Positions 35,077 through 45,036 of a DNA stretch of 64,000 nt are shown piece by piece. Made by a program: the position numbers and the translations under genes. Numbering within the stretch: the first letter of the stretch is position 1; every line of letters begins with the position of its first letter. The notes beneath the pieces are model-generated. The model was not told the origin of the DNA, searched no databases, and was given only the letters and a program-made list of their open reading frames with translations. Source of the DNA: Thalassobius sp. I31.1 (lineage in GTDB: Bacteria > Pseudomonadota > Alphaproteobacteria > Rhodobacterales > Rhodobacteraceae); NCBI RefSeq assembly GCF_003031585.1, contig NZ_PWAA01000065.1:62001-126000 (forward strand). The letters run 5' to 3'.

Positions 35077-35805
35077 CTACGGGTCACACAGGCATTGCCA
35101 TTCACTGGCAAATCTATGGGCGAAAGCTTCACGTTCGGCGGAGGGACGTCTGAAATAGGCATCACCATGATCTTCCTGTCCCTTCAGGCGCAGATAGTCC
35201 ACCCAATGGCCAAATTCGTGTAGAAGTGTGCGACGAAACAGCGTGTTACCGATGCCGGTTTCGGTCAGAGAAATCTTGTATCCGCGTCGGTCTTCCGTAA
35301 TCTCATGCCCATCCTGTCTGAGACGGGCAAGCTCTTCCTGATCCATCAGTGTCAGCTTGCGGGGCCAGGACAATTCTGCGCCCACGCGCTGCGCTTCCAG
35401 CATAAGCGCAGATCCCTTTGGTCCCGGATGCCCGGCAATTGAAAACTCTGCGTGGAACTGCATCCGGCCCCAGACGGGAAACTGCGAAATCTGTTTGTTC
35501 GTGGGCTGACGAAAGACCAACAGATCTGGAAGGGTAAAACCGGTCTCAGCCAATCTGGTAAGTGGGGCAAGGGCCACATCGGGCGAATTGCCAAAAGAAA
35601 ACCCCGGGCGGGTCTCTTCAATGATCAGCGCGATCTCTTGTCCTGCCAGAGCATGATGGGTCACAGCCACCTGCCCCAGGTTTTCATGCGCAAGATGCCA
35701 AGCCTGGCCGCGCTGGCGCGGCTCAGGGATACCCATCTTGTTGTCCTGCCCGTGGCCTGCGGCCCCTGTTCCGATTTTGCGGTTCCGGCGAACAGGATTA
35801 CGCAT
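35077..35805 (-). CDS. Putative zinc metallopeptidase-like protein with HEFGH motif
   Basis: A 242-residue protein that I cannot place in a named family. Its C-terminal part has TLLHEFGHWVDYLRLKG followed by FRRPSAEREAFAHRFA: an HExxH zinc motif with a later glutamate-rich helix (SAEREAFAH) that could supply the third ligand, an arrangement seen in gluzincin-like peptidases. The ATG at 35805 lies 2 bp behind the der stop, suggesting co-transcription. The first 25 residues are basic and low in hydrophobicity, so an ATG at 35736 (MGIPEP) is a possible true start. No signal peptide. Confidence 0.6.
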   Translation of the reverse strand: MRNPVRRNRKIGTGAAGHGQDNKMGIPEPRQRGQAWHLAHENLGQVAVTHHALAGQEIALIIEETRPGFSFGNSPDVALAPLTRLAETGFTLPDLLVFRQPTNKQISQFPVWGRMQFHAEFSIAGHPGPKGSALMLEAQRVGAELSWPRKLTLMDQEELARLRQDGHEITEDRRGYKISLTETGIGNTLFRRTLLHEFGHWVDYLRLKGQEDHGDAYFRRPSAEREAFAHRFASEWQCLCDP

Positions 35806-35807
35806 GA

Positions 35808-37274
35808 TCAGCTGCCGTGAGGTTTCTTACCCAGGTGTTTGCGCAGACGCGAAGGTGTTGATTTCGTGCGGTCTTTATAGGGGTTGTCCTGGCTGCGCAT
35901 CCAGAGACGGATCGGAATGCCGGGCATGTCGAAATCCACCCGCAAACCGTTCACCAGATAGCGTGTATAGCTTTCGGGCAGTTTTTCGGGCAGCGAACAC
36001 ATGATGACAAAGCCAGGCGGGCGTGTACGCACCTGTGTCATATAGCGCAGTTTAATACGACGGCCAGACGGTGCGGGGGGCGGGTGCGCCTCAAGCATAT
36101 CCATCAGCCAGCGGTTCAGTTTCGCAGTGGAAATCCGGCGGTTCCAGATGTCATGCACGCGCAGCACAGCTTCGCGCAGACGTTCCATACCACGGCCGGT
36201 TTTGGCGGAAATCGTGATCAGCGGCGCGCCTTTCAGCTGCGGCAGCAGACGGCCAAAGGATTCCTTGAGGTCTTTCAGCTTTTGCTGTTTTTCATCCTCA
36301 ATATCCCATTTGTTCACGGCAATAACCACGGCGCGGCCTTCGCGTTCCGCAAGGTCGGCGATGCGCAAATCCTGTTGTTCAAACGGGATCGCCGCATCCA
36401 GCAGAACCACCACGACTTCGGCAAATTTTACCGCGCGCAGACCATCGGCAACGGACAGCTTTTCAAGCTTTTCCTGCACTTTGGCTTTTTTGCGCATACC
36501 GGCGGTGTCAAACATCCGCACAGGTGTGTCGCCCCAGTCAAACCGCAGGGAGATCGCATCGCGGGTGATACCCGCTTCGGGACCGGTCAGCAGGCGTTCT
36601 TCGCCCAGCACCTGGTTGATAAGCGTGGATTTACCCGCGTTCGGGCGACCAACAACAGCGATCTGCAGCGGGCGGCCCGTTGTGAAATCGCGGCTTTTAC
36701 CTTCGACTTCTGCGTCGGCTTCTTCATCCGTCAGCTCGACGTCGACGTCGGGCATTTCTTCCTGTTCTTTGGCTTCATAGGCGTCAGCCAGCGGCATCAG
36801 AACCTGGTACAGATCTTCCATACCTTCGCCATGTTCGCCAGACAGGCGCAGAGGTTCACCAAGGCCAAGGGAATAGGCCTCAAGCCAGCCTTCTTCGCCA
36901 GCTTTGCCTTCAGATTTATTCGCGGCCAGAATCACGTGTTTTGCACTCTTACGCAGAATGTCTGCAAAGAGTTCATCCGTCGCCAGAACACCGTCACGTG
37001 CATCAATCATGAACAGACAAATATCCGCCATCTCAGCGGCGCGTTCTGTCAGGCGGCGCATCCGGCCCTGAAGGCTGTCATCTGTCGCATCTTCCAGACC
37101 GGCGGTGTCGATCACGGTAAAGCGCAGATCCCCCAGGCGGGCCTCGCCTTCGCGCAGATCACGGGTCACGCCTGGCTGGTCATCAACAAGCGCCAGCTTC
37201 TGCCCGACAAGGCGGTTAAACAGGGTGGATTTCCCCACATTCGGACGGCCAACAATGGCGACGGTAAGTGTCAT
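35808..37274 (-). CDS. der: Ribosome assembly GTPase Der (EngA)
   Basis: Essential GTPase of 488 residues acting in 50S subunit maturation. Two GTPase domains: the first P-loop GRPNVGKST at 8-16 and the second GRPNAGKST near 209, with the acidic linker of about 165-195 between, and a C-terminal KH-like domain (about 385-470). ATG at 37274 has GGGGA upstream. It is downstream of bamB and the YfgM-like gene, an order shared with many proteobacteria, though a hairpin separates it from bamB. Confidence 0.97.
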   Translation of the reverse strand: MTLTVAIVGRPNVGKSTLFNRLVGQKLALVDDQPGVTRDLREGEARLGDLRFTVIDTAGLEDATDDSLQGRMRRLTERAAEMADICLFMIDARDGVLATDELFADILRKSAKHVILAANKSEGKAGEEGWLEAYSLGLGEPLRLSGEHGEGMEDLYQVLMPLADAYEAKEQEEMPDVDVELTDEEADAEVEGKSRDFTTGRPLQIAVVGRPNAGKSTLINQVLGEERLLTGPEAGITRDAISLRFDWGDTPVRMFDTAGMRKKAKVQEKLEKLSVADGLRAVKFAEVVVVLLDAAIPFEQQDLRIADLAEREGRAVVIAVNKWDIEDEKQQKLKDLKESFGRLLPQLKGAPLITISAKTGRGMERLREAVLRVHDIWNRRISTAKLNRWLMDMLEAHPPPAPSGRRIKLRYMTQVRTRPPGFVIMCSLPEKLPESYTRYLVNGLRVDFDMPGIPIRLWMRSQDNPYKDRTKSTPSRLRKHLGKKPHGS

Positions 37275-37332
37275 GATTCATTTCCCCGGACGGATAAGTC
37301 GCCCCGATACACCATATATGCAAGAAGCGAAA

Positions 37333-37354
37333 GGGGGCGTGGTATTTCGCCCCC
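37333..37354 (-). terminator. Hairpin/terminator between bamB and der
   Basis: Perfect 7-bp stem GGGGGCG/CGCCCCC with an 8-base loop; on the minus strand it is followed by TTTCGCTT. It probably weakens or ends bamB transcripts before der. Confidence 0.55.
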
Positions 37355-37393
37355 TCTGCAAAAATCGCAATGCGCCCGTCAACGGGCCCCGCG

Positions 37394-38839
37394 TTACCGG
37401 TATGCCAGCAACTGGCCTTTTGCGTTGACAACATAAAGCGTGCCATCAACAACCGCCATGGAGCTTGCAGCCCCGCCTGGCAGCGGTGTTTCAGAGATCA
37501 GGCTGCCATCTTCCGGCGAAAACGCCCGCAAGATCCCGTCACCAGATGCCACCATCACCTGCCCACCGGCAAGGATCGGGCCGAAATGCGGGTAAACGCT
37601 TTCGCGACGGCGCACTTTACGCGCTTCAAAATATGGAAGGAAAGCCCCCCAGACACGTTCACCTGTCGCAGCATCCAGACGCAGAAGCTCTGCCTGGTCT
37701 GACACGGCAAAAACAGAATTGCCAGATGCCCAGACCGGGTTCATCGCCCCATCGGTGGCGGTCCAGATGCGTTCGCCGCTGGTCGCTTCCAGGGCCGCAA
37801 TCCGGCCCGCAGAGGATCCCACATAAACACGATCGCCTGAAATCACCGGATCGCCAGTGATATCAACCACTTCCGCATAGACACGCCCGCGTCGCTGCCC
37901 GACAAGACTGGCCGCCCAGAGACGCACACCGCCCCGCGGGAAAGTCGCGTTCAGATCGCCAGAGGCATAAGGGAAGATTGCGATATTGTTGTTCACAGCC
38001 GGGCCTGCCCCGCCCGAGATACCGCTTTCAGACGGAATGCCCGGGATGTTCCATTGCACACGACCATCGGCCTTATCAATCGCCCAGGCTTTGCCGTCAC
38101 GGGACACCACATAAACCAGATCGCCGTAAACGGTTGGCACCCCGGTTGCAGCCCCTTCCAGACGCTGCGTCCAGAGTTCATCACCGGTTGCGGCCTCAAC
38201 CGCGACAAGCGTGCCAAAACCTGTTGTGACAAACAGGGTGCCGCCATCAATCGCAAGCCCGCCACCGCTGGCCGCGTCATTACTGTCAAAGCCCGGTGTC
38301 ATATCTTTCGACCAGAGCCGTTCACCACTGGCAGATGTCGCCACAAGCTGTGTCCGGCTGTCCAGCGTGAAGATACGGCCATCGGCCACCACAGGATCAG
38401 CGGTGATCTGATAGCGGCGGCTGTTGCCTGCGCCGATATCTGCGGACCAGATCAGTTCAGGTGTGCCGTTGAACGCCGGGTGCTGTACGCGGTGGCTGGC
38501 CGATCCGTTGCGGTGGGTCCAGCTTGCGTGATTGACCTGTGCGGGTGCGTTAAAGCCCACGGCACGGTTTTCACGCAGTACCCGGTCGCCAGAGCGTTCC
38601 AGTTCCTCGCGGGTTACACGGATTTCTGCGTCGGCATCCCCCGCTTCAAATTCCTGACTGACATCCGCAGTTGCGCGCAGATCATGGCGTTCACCTGGCA
38701 GGATCACTTCCCGCTTTGAACAGGCTGCCACCAGAATACCAGCCGCCATAAGCGCCATAACGGAAGCCCGGAAAGGCATATTGCTGCGCAGAGGCGCGTT
38801 GTTTGAACTGTTTTTCACGGTCTGACCTTTATCTGTCAC
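37394..38839 (-). CDS. bamB: Outer membrane assembly lipoprotein BamB (PQQ-like beta-propeller)
   Basis: Periplasmic lipoprotein of the BAM complex that inserts outer membrane proteins. A signal peptide ends in the lipobox LVAAC, followed by an eight-bladed propeller with repeated motifs such as DLVYVVSRDGKAWAIDKADG and DRVYVGSSAGRIAALEATSG. Two GTG starts are possible: 38839 (AAGGGG upstream) and 38818 (AAAGG upstream), and an ATG at 38779; all keep the lipobox. It follows the YfgM-like gene by 84 bp, matching the yfgM-bamB-der order of other proteobacteria. Confidence 0.88.
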   Translation of the reverse strand: MTDKGQTVKNSSNNAPLRSNMPFRASVMALMAAGILVAACSKREVILPGERHDLRATADVSQEFEAGDADAEIRVTREELERSGDRVLRENRAVGFNAPAQVNHASWTHRNGSASHRVQHPAFNGTPELIWSADIGAGNSRRYQITADPVVADGRIFTLDSRTQLVATSASGERLWSKDMTPGFDSNDAASGGGLAIDGGTLFVTTGFGTLVAVEAATGDELWTQRLEGAATGVPTVYGDLVYVVSRDGKAWAIDKADGRVQWNIPGIPSESGISGGAGPAVNNNIAIFPYASGDLNATFPRGGVRLWAASLVGQRRGRVYAEVVDITGDPVISGDRVYVGSSAGRIAALEATSGERIWTATDGAMNPVWASGNSVFAVSDQAELLRLDAATGERVWGAFLPYFEARKVRRRESVYPHFGPILAGGQVMVASGDGILRAFSPEDGSLISETPLPGGAASSMAVVDGTLYVVNAKGQLLAYR

Positions 38840-38923
38840 GATCTGGCCCCTTTGCCTGAAATATGCCGCAGCCCTGCGGCCTTCTGCCCTGCAACCCGCA
38901 GAGCAGAGATTCACGTCATCAGA

Positions 38924-39583
38924 TTATGTCGTCTCAAGGCTGCCGCCAAGCGCCTCAAGCAATTGCAGAACACGCACGCGCTGTGCAGAGGTGATCTCTG
39001 AATCAACGGCGATGTTTTGCAGACGTTCAATCGCAGCGTCGGTTTCACCCGCAGCAAGATCAAGAGACGCCAGCTGTTCTTCTGCCAGAAGACGGAAGGC
39101 CGCCCCCGGTGCCGCAATGCTTTCAAGCGATGTGCGGGCTTCGACCGCATCGATACCCGCAAGAGAGGCACCTTTGAGAACAGCAAGATCGCGGTAAACC
39201 TGCGCCAGTGAACTGTCTGCCGCTACTTCCGCATAAAGCGTGGCAGCACGGGCCGTGTCCCCGGCGTCGGCAGCTTCAGCCGCCTCATAGAACCCAAGAA
39301 CATTTGCAGCACCACTTTCAGAGGTTGCCGCTGCACGGGCTTCGGAAAGAGCCTGGATCCGTGTCTGAGGATCTTCGGTTTCAAGCGCCAGAATAATCCC
39401 GTCCCCGGCAGCCTGAGCTGCGGTTTCCATCTGAGATTTCCGGATTTCATTCCAGGTTGCGCCACCAACAATGGCAATGACCGCGACACCCGCGATCCAA
39501 CCATAACGTCGGACCATCGTCCAAAGCTGTTCCTGGCGCACCTCTTCGGTGACTTCTTCAATGAAACTGTCTGTATTGCTCAC
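38924..39583 (-). CDS. YfgM-like TPR-related membrane protein
   Basis: A 219-residue protein with a single N-terminal membrane helix (about 26-44, YGWIAGVAVIAIVGGATW) and a periplasmic helical repeat domain (Ala-rich, ending EITSAQRVRVLQLLEALGG). The GTG at 39583 has GGAG upstream and yields the family start (M)SNTDSFIEEVTEEVRQEQLW. YfgM in E. coli is a chaperone partner of SecYEG/PpiD; its gene also precedes bamB. Equivalent function is inferred from context and architecture. Confidence 0.83.
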   Translation of the reverse strand: MSNTDSFIEEVTEEVRQEQLWTMVRRYGWIAGVAVIAIVGGATWNEIRKSQMETAAQAAGDGIILALETEDPQTRIQALSEARAAATSESGAANVLGFYEAAEAADAGDTARAATLYAEVAADSSLAQVYRDLAVLKGASLAGIDAVEARTSLESIAAPGAAFRLLAEEQLASLDLAAGETDAAIERLQNIAVDSEITSAQRVRVLQLLEALGGSLETT

Positions 39584-39988
39584 AGAGCTGCTCCCATAAT
39601 TTTGCGCGGGGGATCTGTCACCGCCTGACATCATTCCCCACATATAATTTTCTTCCCTCTTAGCGCGTCTGGCCCAGCTTTGCCAAGGGTTGATACCAGG
39701 TCTGGGGGGTCGGCTGACTGCCACAGGCGGCTTCCCGCCCGCAATTCTGCATATTTACACAGTCCTGCTACGGTCTTACGCGAAACCGAACACTGACAGA
39801 AACCTTGCCAGACAGTCTGAAACTGCCTAAATAAACTAAACTGTTCAGAACGCCTGCAGCAAAACGCCATATTTTCTGAAACAGCAAGATTTATATCCCG
39901 GATTTCATTATTGTTCCGGTGACAGGAATGGAAACGCCGGCCGACGGGCTGGTCATGCGAAGAGGCGCAACGCGCCCGGAAGGTTAAG
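39584..39988. other. 405-bp gene-free region before the RND operon
   Basis: Divergent promoter space. No RNA gene is visible. The half nearest the RND adaptor is AT-richer and has CTAAACTGTTCAGAACG around 39837-39853, which loosely resembles TetR-type operator halves in front of RND pumps, but no tetR is in the window. Confidence 0.4.
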
Positions 39989-41122
39989 ATGAGATTTTTT
40001 TCTCTGCTGACAGCAACACTGGTCGTTGTGTTTCTTTATGCCCTTGTACTTGAGCGCGACAGCCTGCGCGCCTGGGCTTCCGGTGCGGCGACAGAGGAAA
40101 ACCCCGAAGGTGACGGGATCGCCCTGCCCGAACAGCTTGTGGCGGTGGTTGCGGTGAAATCCCAGGCCCGTTCCGTTGAGAATGCCCTGCTGCTGCGCGG
40201 AGAAACCGAAGCCTCGCGTCAGGTTGTTGTGTCATCGGAAACGTCCAGCCGTGTGGTTTCTGAACCCATCCGCAAAGGCGCATTTGTGGAGGCCGGTCAG
40301 TTGCTTTGTGAACTTGATCCCGGCACACGCCCAAGCGCCGTCGCCGAAGCCCGCGCCCGCGTCTCAGAAGCCCAGGCAAATGAAGTTGCGGCACGCATTG
40401 ATATTAACGCCGCCGAACGACTGGGCGAAGGCGGGTATGCCTCAGAAACCCGCGTCGCAACCGCGCGCGCAGCCCAGGAAGCGGCCCTGGCCGGTGTGCA
40501 GGCTGCTGAGGCGGGTGTTGCCGCGGCTGAAAAGGAAATCGAACGTCTGAGCATCCGCGCGCCTTTTGCCGGTCTGCTGGAAAGTGACACAGCCGAACTG
40601 GGGGCTTTGATGCAACCAGGTACGCCTTGCGCCACTGTCATTCAGCTGGACCCTGTGAAACTGGTGGGCTTTGTGCCGGAAACCCAGGTCGCTGACATCA
40701 CCGTTGGTGCGCTGGCGGGCGCACGGCTGACGTCTGGTCATGAAGTCAGCGGTGCTGTCACATTCCTGTCCCGTTCTTCTGACCCGCAGACCCGCACCTT
40801 CCGTGTGGAAATCGAAATTCCGAACCCTGATTTTTCCATTCTCGATGGTCAGACCGCTGAGATCCTGATTGCCTCCAGCGGGTCTGATGCCCATCTTCTG
40901 CCAGGGTCCGCCCTGACCCTGTCCAATGACGGCACCCTGGGTGTGCGCATTGTCGGTGAAGGTGACATCGCGAATTTTGCCCCTGTGAACTACATCCGTG
41001 ACACGCCGGAAGGTGTCTGGCTGTCCGGCCTGCCTGACGAGGTCATCGTGATCACCGAAGGTCAGGAATATGTTGGCAATGGCGAAAAGGTTGAAGTGCA
41101 TTTCGCGGAGAACAGCCAATGA
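39989..41122 (+). CDS. RND efflux periplasmic adaptor (membrane fusion protein)
   Basis: A 377-residue adaptor linking an RND pump to an outer membrane channel. N-terminal membrane anchor at about 4-20, lipoyl-like half-motifs (VVSSETSSRVVSEPIRKGAFVEAGQLLCELD and SIRAPFAGLLESDTAELGALMQPG, described in part), and an Ala/Glu-rich coiled-coil hairpin at about 110-185. GGAAGG precedes the ATG. The stop overlaps the pump start (ATGA). No outer membrane TolC gene is adjacent. Confidence 0.92.
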   Translation: MRFFSLLTATLVVVFLYALVLERDSLRAWASGAATEENPEGDGIALPEQLVAVVAVKSQARSVENALLLRGETEASRQVVVSSETSSRVVSEPIRKGAFVEAGQLLCELDPGTRPSAVAEARARVSEAQANEVAARIDINAAERLGEGGYASETRVATARAAQEAALAGVQAAEAGVAAAEKEIERLSIRAPFAGLLESDTAELGALMQPGTPCATVIQLDPVKLVGFVPETQVADITVGALAGARLTSGHEVSGAVTFLSRSSDPQTRTFRVEIEIPNPDFSILDGQTAEILIASSGSDAHLLPGSALTLSNDGTLGVRIVGEGDIANFAPVNYIRDTPEGVWLSGLPDEVIVITEGQEYVGNGEKVEVHFAENSQ

Positions 41123-44100
41123 CCCGTATCATCGACTGGGCAGCAGAACATGCCCGAATGGTCCTGGCCTTTATCGTGCTGTCCCTGACAGCCGGGTCGA
41201 TGGCCTATGTTTCCCTGCCGAAAGAAGGCGAACCGGATATTGATATTCCGGCGCTTTTCGTATCCGTGCCCTTCCCCGGGATTTCTGCGGAAGACGCAGA
41301 AAAACTGCTGGTGCAGCCCATGGAAACGGAACTGTCTGATCTGGATGGCCTGAAAGACATGTCCGGCACCGCGGCCGAAGGCTACGCCGGCGTGGCGCTG
41401 GAATTTGAATTTGGCTGGGACAAGACCAAGATCATCGCAGATGTGCGCGATCGCATGGGCCGGGTGGAAGCTGAATTCCCCGCAGGTGCCGAAACCTACA
41501 CCATCAATGAAATCAACTTCTCTGAATTTCCGATCCTGATTGTCAACCTCACCGGTAATGTGCCGGAACGTACTTTATTGCGTGTTGTGAAGGACTTGCA
41601 GGATGCGGTTGAAGGGCTTGAACCGGTTCTGGAAGCCGGGATTGCCGGCCAGCGCGATGAAATGCTTGAGGTTCTGATCGATCCTCTGAAACTTGAGGCC
41701 TATAACGTCACTGCCCCGGAACTGATCCAGGTTGTGCAGCAGAACAACCAGCTGATCGCTGCGGGCGAAATTGACAGCCCTTCGGGCACATTTTCCCTGA
41801 AGATCCCGTCCAGCTTTGATGAACCGCAAGATGTGTACAATCTGCCGGTTAAAACCAATGGCGAACGGGTGGTCACGCTTGGGGATCTGGCGGAAATCAA
41901 CCTGACCTTTGAAGACCGGATCGGCACCGCCCGCTTTAACGGCGAAAACACCGTGGCGTTGCAGGTGGTGAAACGCAAAGGCTTTAACATCATCGACACA
42001 TCTGCGCTTGTGCGTGAAACCATTGAGGCGGAAATCGCCAACTGGCCACCAGAACTGAAAGCCGCGGTTGAGGTTGGTTTTTCCAATGACCAGAGCCGCA
42101 CGGTTGGGTCCATGGTCAGCCAGCTGGAAGGATCGGTTCTGACCGCGATTGCGCTGGTGATGATCGTTATTCTCGGCGCGCTTGGTGTGCGGTCGGCCCT
42201 GCTTGTGGGCTTTGCGATCCCCACGTCGTTCCTGCTGTGTTTCGTTCTGCTGGCCCTGATGGGGATCACCGTTTCCAACATTGTGATGTTTGGTCTGATC
42301 CTTGCGGTGGGCATGCTTGTGGACGGTGCGATTGTGGTTGTGGAATATGCCGACCGCCGCATCAAAGACGGCATTGGCCCGATGCACGCCTATGTCGAAG
42401 CGGCGAAACGCATGTTCTGGCCGATCATTTCCTCAACCGCGACCACGCTTTGTGCCTTCCTGCCGATGCTGTTCTGGCCAGGTGTGCCGGGTCAGTTCAT
42501 GGGGATGTTGCCGGTTACGCTGATCTTTGTTCTGTCTGCATCGTTGGTTGTGGCACTGATCTATCTGCCGGTTATGGGCGGCGTTGCCGGCCGTATGAGC
42601 CGCAGCTTTGGTCACATGGCTGACACCCTGCGTCCGCTGCATATCGGCATTCGCATTGCTCTGGTTCTGCCGTCGGTCTTCCTGATCTACACAGGCCTGA
42701 AAGCCATGCTGAGTTCCGGGCAGTTCTTTGGCACGCTTCTGGCGCTTGGCGTCTTTGCGGTGGGGGGCATGGCGACCTCTGTCACCATGGCCGCCGCCCT
42801 GCCCGAGCCGCGTGAAAAGCGCATTCAGGCCGGGTTCCGCCGCAATTACTTTGGTCGGATGATCCGCTTTATTTCCGGCAACCCGGTGATGCCACTGGTT
42901 GTGCTGGGGGTTTCCGGTTTATTCGTGATGTCGACCTTCACCTATTTCGGCGCGAACAATAACGGCGTTGAATTCTTTGTGGAAAGCGAACCGGAACAGG
43001 CGATTGTTTATGTCAAACAGCGCGGCAACCTGTCGCTTGAGGAAAAAGATGATGCGGTACGCCGTGTCGAAGAAGTGGTTCTGTCTGTACCGGGTATCCA
43101 AAGTTCCTTTGCCTTCGCAGGTCAGGGTGGCCTGAACAATAACACCGGCGGCGCACAGCCCCCGCGTGACAGTATTGGTCAGGTACAGATCGAACTGATC
43201 CCATGGGACGAACGCCCGACGGAAACCACGATGGAATTCCTCTTTGGCTTCATCCCCTACCCGGCCACTGGCATTGTGCCGGAATATGATGGCGATTACG
43301 TCATTGATCGTCTGAAAGAACGTCTGGCGGAACTGCCGGGGCTTCAGACCGAAATTCTGAACCTGGCCCAGGGTCCCGCATCTGCGAAACCTGTGCATCT
43401 GCGTCTGAAAAGCGATGATCCGGAGGCCCTGCGTCTGGCGGCGGAAACCGCGCGGGCACAGTTTGACGGCACAATCGGCCTGACAGCGGTTGAAGACACG
43501 CTGCCCCTGCCCGGTATCGACTGGGAAATCGAAGTCGACGTGGCGCGTGCTGGTCGTTACGGCGCTGATGTGGCGACTGTGGGCGGAATGGTGCAGCTGG
43601 TCACACGGGGTATTCTTCTGGACACCATGCGGGTTGATTCATCCGATGAAGAAATCGAGATCCGCGTGCGTCTGCCGGAACAGGATCGCCTGCTGTCCAC
43701 ACTGGATACGCTGAAGGTCCGCACGGCTGATGGTCTTGTGCCTTTGTCGAACTTCATCTCGCGCCGTCCGGTTGCGGCCCTTGCGCAGATTGACCGCGAC
43801 AACCAGCAACGCAACCTGGATATCAAAGCTGCGGTGGATGATGGTCTGGTAAAATTCACCACGGAAGACGAGGTTGACGGCGAAACGGTTGATGTCATCC
43901 AGGCCATCGCATGGGCGCTGGAAGACGGGGCAGAAGCCCCCGCTGGCACCCGTCGTGTGGACAGTGATGCCGGCAGTTTTGCCTTCACCTGGTTTAATGA
44001 GGGCCAGTCTGCGGCTGCTGTGATTGATCTGCTGGATCAGGGCGATGCCAAAACCACCCCGATCACAGCCAATGAACGGATTGCTGAGGTCACGAAATGG

Positions 44101-44964
44101 CTGGAAAGCGGTGATGTTCTGCCAACCGGCGTGACCTGGGAATGGACCGGCGATCAGGATGATCAGGAAGAAAGCGGGGCCTTCCTGGCCCAGGCCTTCA
44201 GTGGTGCGCTTGGCCTGATGTTCATCATCCTGCTGGCGCAGTTTAACTCGGTCTATAACTCGGCCCTAGTTCTGCTGGCGGTGGTTCTGTCCACAACCGG
44301 CGTGCTGATCGGGATGCTTGTCATGGGACAGACGTTTTCGATCATTATGACCGGTACAGGCATTGTGGCGCTGGCGGGGATTGTGGTGAACAACAACATT
44401 GTTCTGATTGATACCTATCAGGAATACGCCCGTTTCATGCCCCGGCTTGAGGCAATTTCCCGCACAGCCCAGGCCCGGATCCGCCCGGTTCTGCTGACCA
44501 CGCTGACAACAATGGCTGGTCTGACACCTATGATGCTGGGGCTGAACCTTGATTTCATCAACGGTGGTTATTCTATCGACAGCCCGACAGCGCTGTGGTG
44601 GAAACAGCTGGCGACCGCCGTGGTCTTTGGCCTTGGGATTGCAACGGTTCTGACGCTTGTGCTGACGCCGTCCCTGCTGGCGCTGCGTGTCTGGATTTCT
44701 GTTGGGGCTTACCGGTCTTTCTCTGGCCTGAAAGCCATGTCCATGGGGCCTGAAAGCCAGACCGCCCGTGACATTGCCCTGGGTCGTGCGGCACGGAAGA
44801 TCAAAGCGCCGGAAATCCTGTGGAATGTGCCAGAGGTGGAAACAGAGACTTCAGGTGATGACGAAGATCTGCCCGTCTATATGAAACAGGCGACGCAGGA
44901 CGAGGCTGAAACAGCTGATGAAAAGCCTGAGAAACCAGGCAAAGACATCAAAGCCGCAGAATAA
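41119..44964 (+). CDS. RND multidrug/solute efflux pump, AcrB family, unusually long
   Basis: Inner-membrane proton-driven exporter of 1281 residues. AcrB-family pumps are usually near 1040 residues. The typical motifs are present: GMLVDGAIVVVEYADRR in the first transmembrane half (proton relay region) and GIVVNNNIVLIDTY in the second. After the first six-helix bundle there is an added region, about 510-570, with two further hydrophobic stretches (IALVLPSVFLIYTGL and LLALGVFAVGGMATSV), and the C-terminus has an acidic cytoplasmic tail of about 70 residues rich in Glu and Lys. Substrate unknown. A terminator follows. Confidence 0.93.
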   Translation: MTRIIDWAAEHARMVLAFIVLSLTAGSMAYVSLPKEGEPDIDIPALFVSVPFPGISAEDAEKLLVQPMETELSDLDGLKDMSGTAAEGYAGVALEFEFGWDKTKIIADVRDRMGRVEAEFPAGAETYTINEINFSEFPILIVNLTGNVPERTLLRVVKDLQDAVEGLEPVLEAGIAGQRDEMLEVLIDPLKLEAYNVTAPELIQVVQQNNQLIAAGEIDSPSGTFSLKIPSSFDEPQDVYNLPVKTNGERVVTLGDLAEINLTFEDRIGTARFNGENTVALQVVKRKGFNIIDTSALVRETIEAEIANWPPELKAAVEVGFSNDQSRTVGSMVSQLEGSVLTAIALVMIVILGALGVRSALLVGFAIPTSFLLCFVLLALMGITVSNIVMFGLILAVGMLVDGAIVVVEYADRRIKDGIGPMHAYVEAAKRMFWPIISSTATTLCAFLPMLFWPGVPGQFMGMLPVTLIFVLSASLVVALIYLPVMGGVAGRMSRSFGHMADTLRPLHIGIRIALVLPSVFLIYTGLKAMLSSGQFFGTLLALGVFAVGGMATSVTMAAALPEPREKRIQAGFRRNYFGRMIRFISGNPVMPLVVLGVSGLFVMSTFTYFGANNNGVEFFVESEPEQAIVYVKQRGNLSLEEKDDAVRRVEEVVLSVPGIQSSFAFAGQGGLNNNTGGAQPPRDSIGQVQIELIPWDERPTETTMEFLFGFIPYPATGIVPEYDGDYVIDRLKERLAELPGLQTEILNLAQGPASAKPVHLRLKSDDPEALRLAAETARAQFDGTIGLTAVEDTLPLPGIDWEIEVDVARAGRYGADVATVGGMVQLVTRGILLDTMRVDSSDEEIEIRVRLPEQDRLLSTLDTLKVRTADGLVPLSNFISRRPVAALAQIDRDNQQRNLDIKAAVDDGLVKFTTEDEVDGETVDVIQAIAWALEDGAEAPAGTRRVDSDAGSFAFTWFNEGQSAAAVIDLLDQGDAKTTPITANERIAEVTKWLESGDVLPTGVTWEWTGDQDDQEESGAFLAQAFSGALGLMFIILLAQFNSVYNSALVLLAVVLSTTGVLIGMLVMGQTFSIIMTGTGIVALAGIVVNNNIVLIDTYQEYARFMPRLEAISRTAQARIRPVLLTTLTTMAGLTPMMLGLNLDFINGGYSIDSPTALWWKQLATAVVFGLGIATVLTLVLTPSLLALRVWISVGAYRSFSGLKAMSMGPESQTARDIALGRAARKIKAPEILWNVPEVETETSGDDEDLPVYMKQATQDEAETADEKPEKPGKDIKAAE

Positions 44965-44978
44965 GCGGCGGAACAAAC

Positions 44979-45010
44979 AAAGGCCGGGGACATCCCCGGC
45001 CTTTTCTTTT
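44979..45010. terminator. Terminator after the RND operon
   Basis: Perfect 11-bp stem AAAGGCCGGGG/CCCCGGCCTTT, loop ACAT, then TTCTTTT. It can serve the convergent DUF302 gene as well. Confidence 0.9.
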
Positions 45011-45036
45011 GTCAGTTTCCGTTCGGGAGTTCGCAA

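Noticed and set aside
36084-37436. 450-codon open frame opposite der
   Set aside because: Antisense shadow of a highly conserved GTPase gene; no independent ribosome site or domain.
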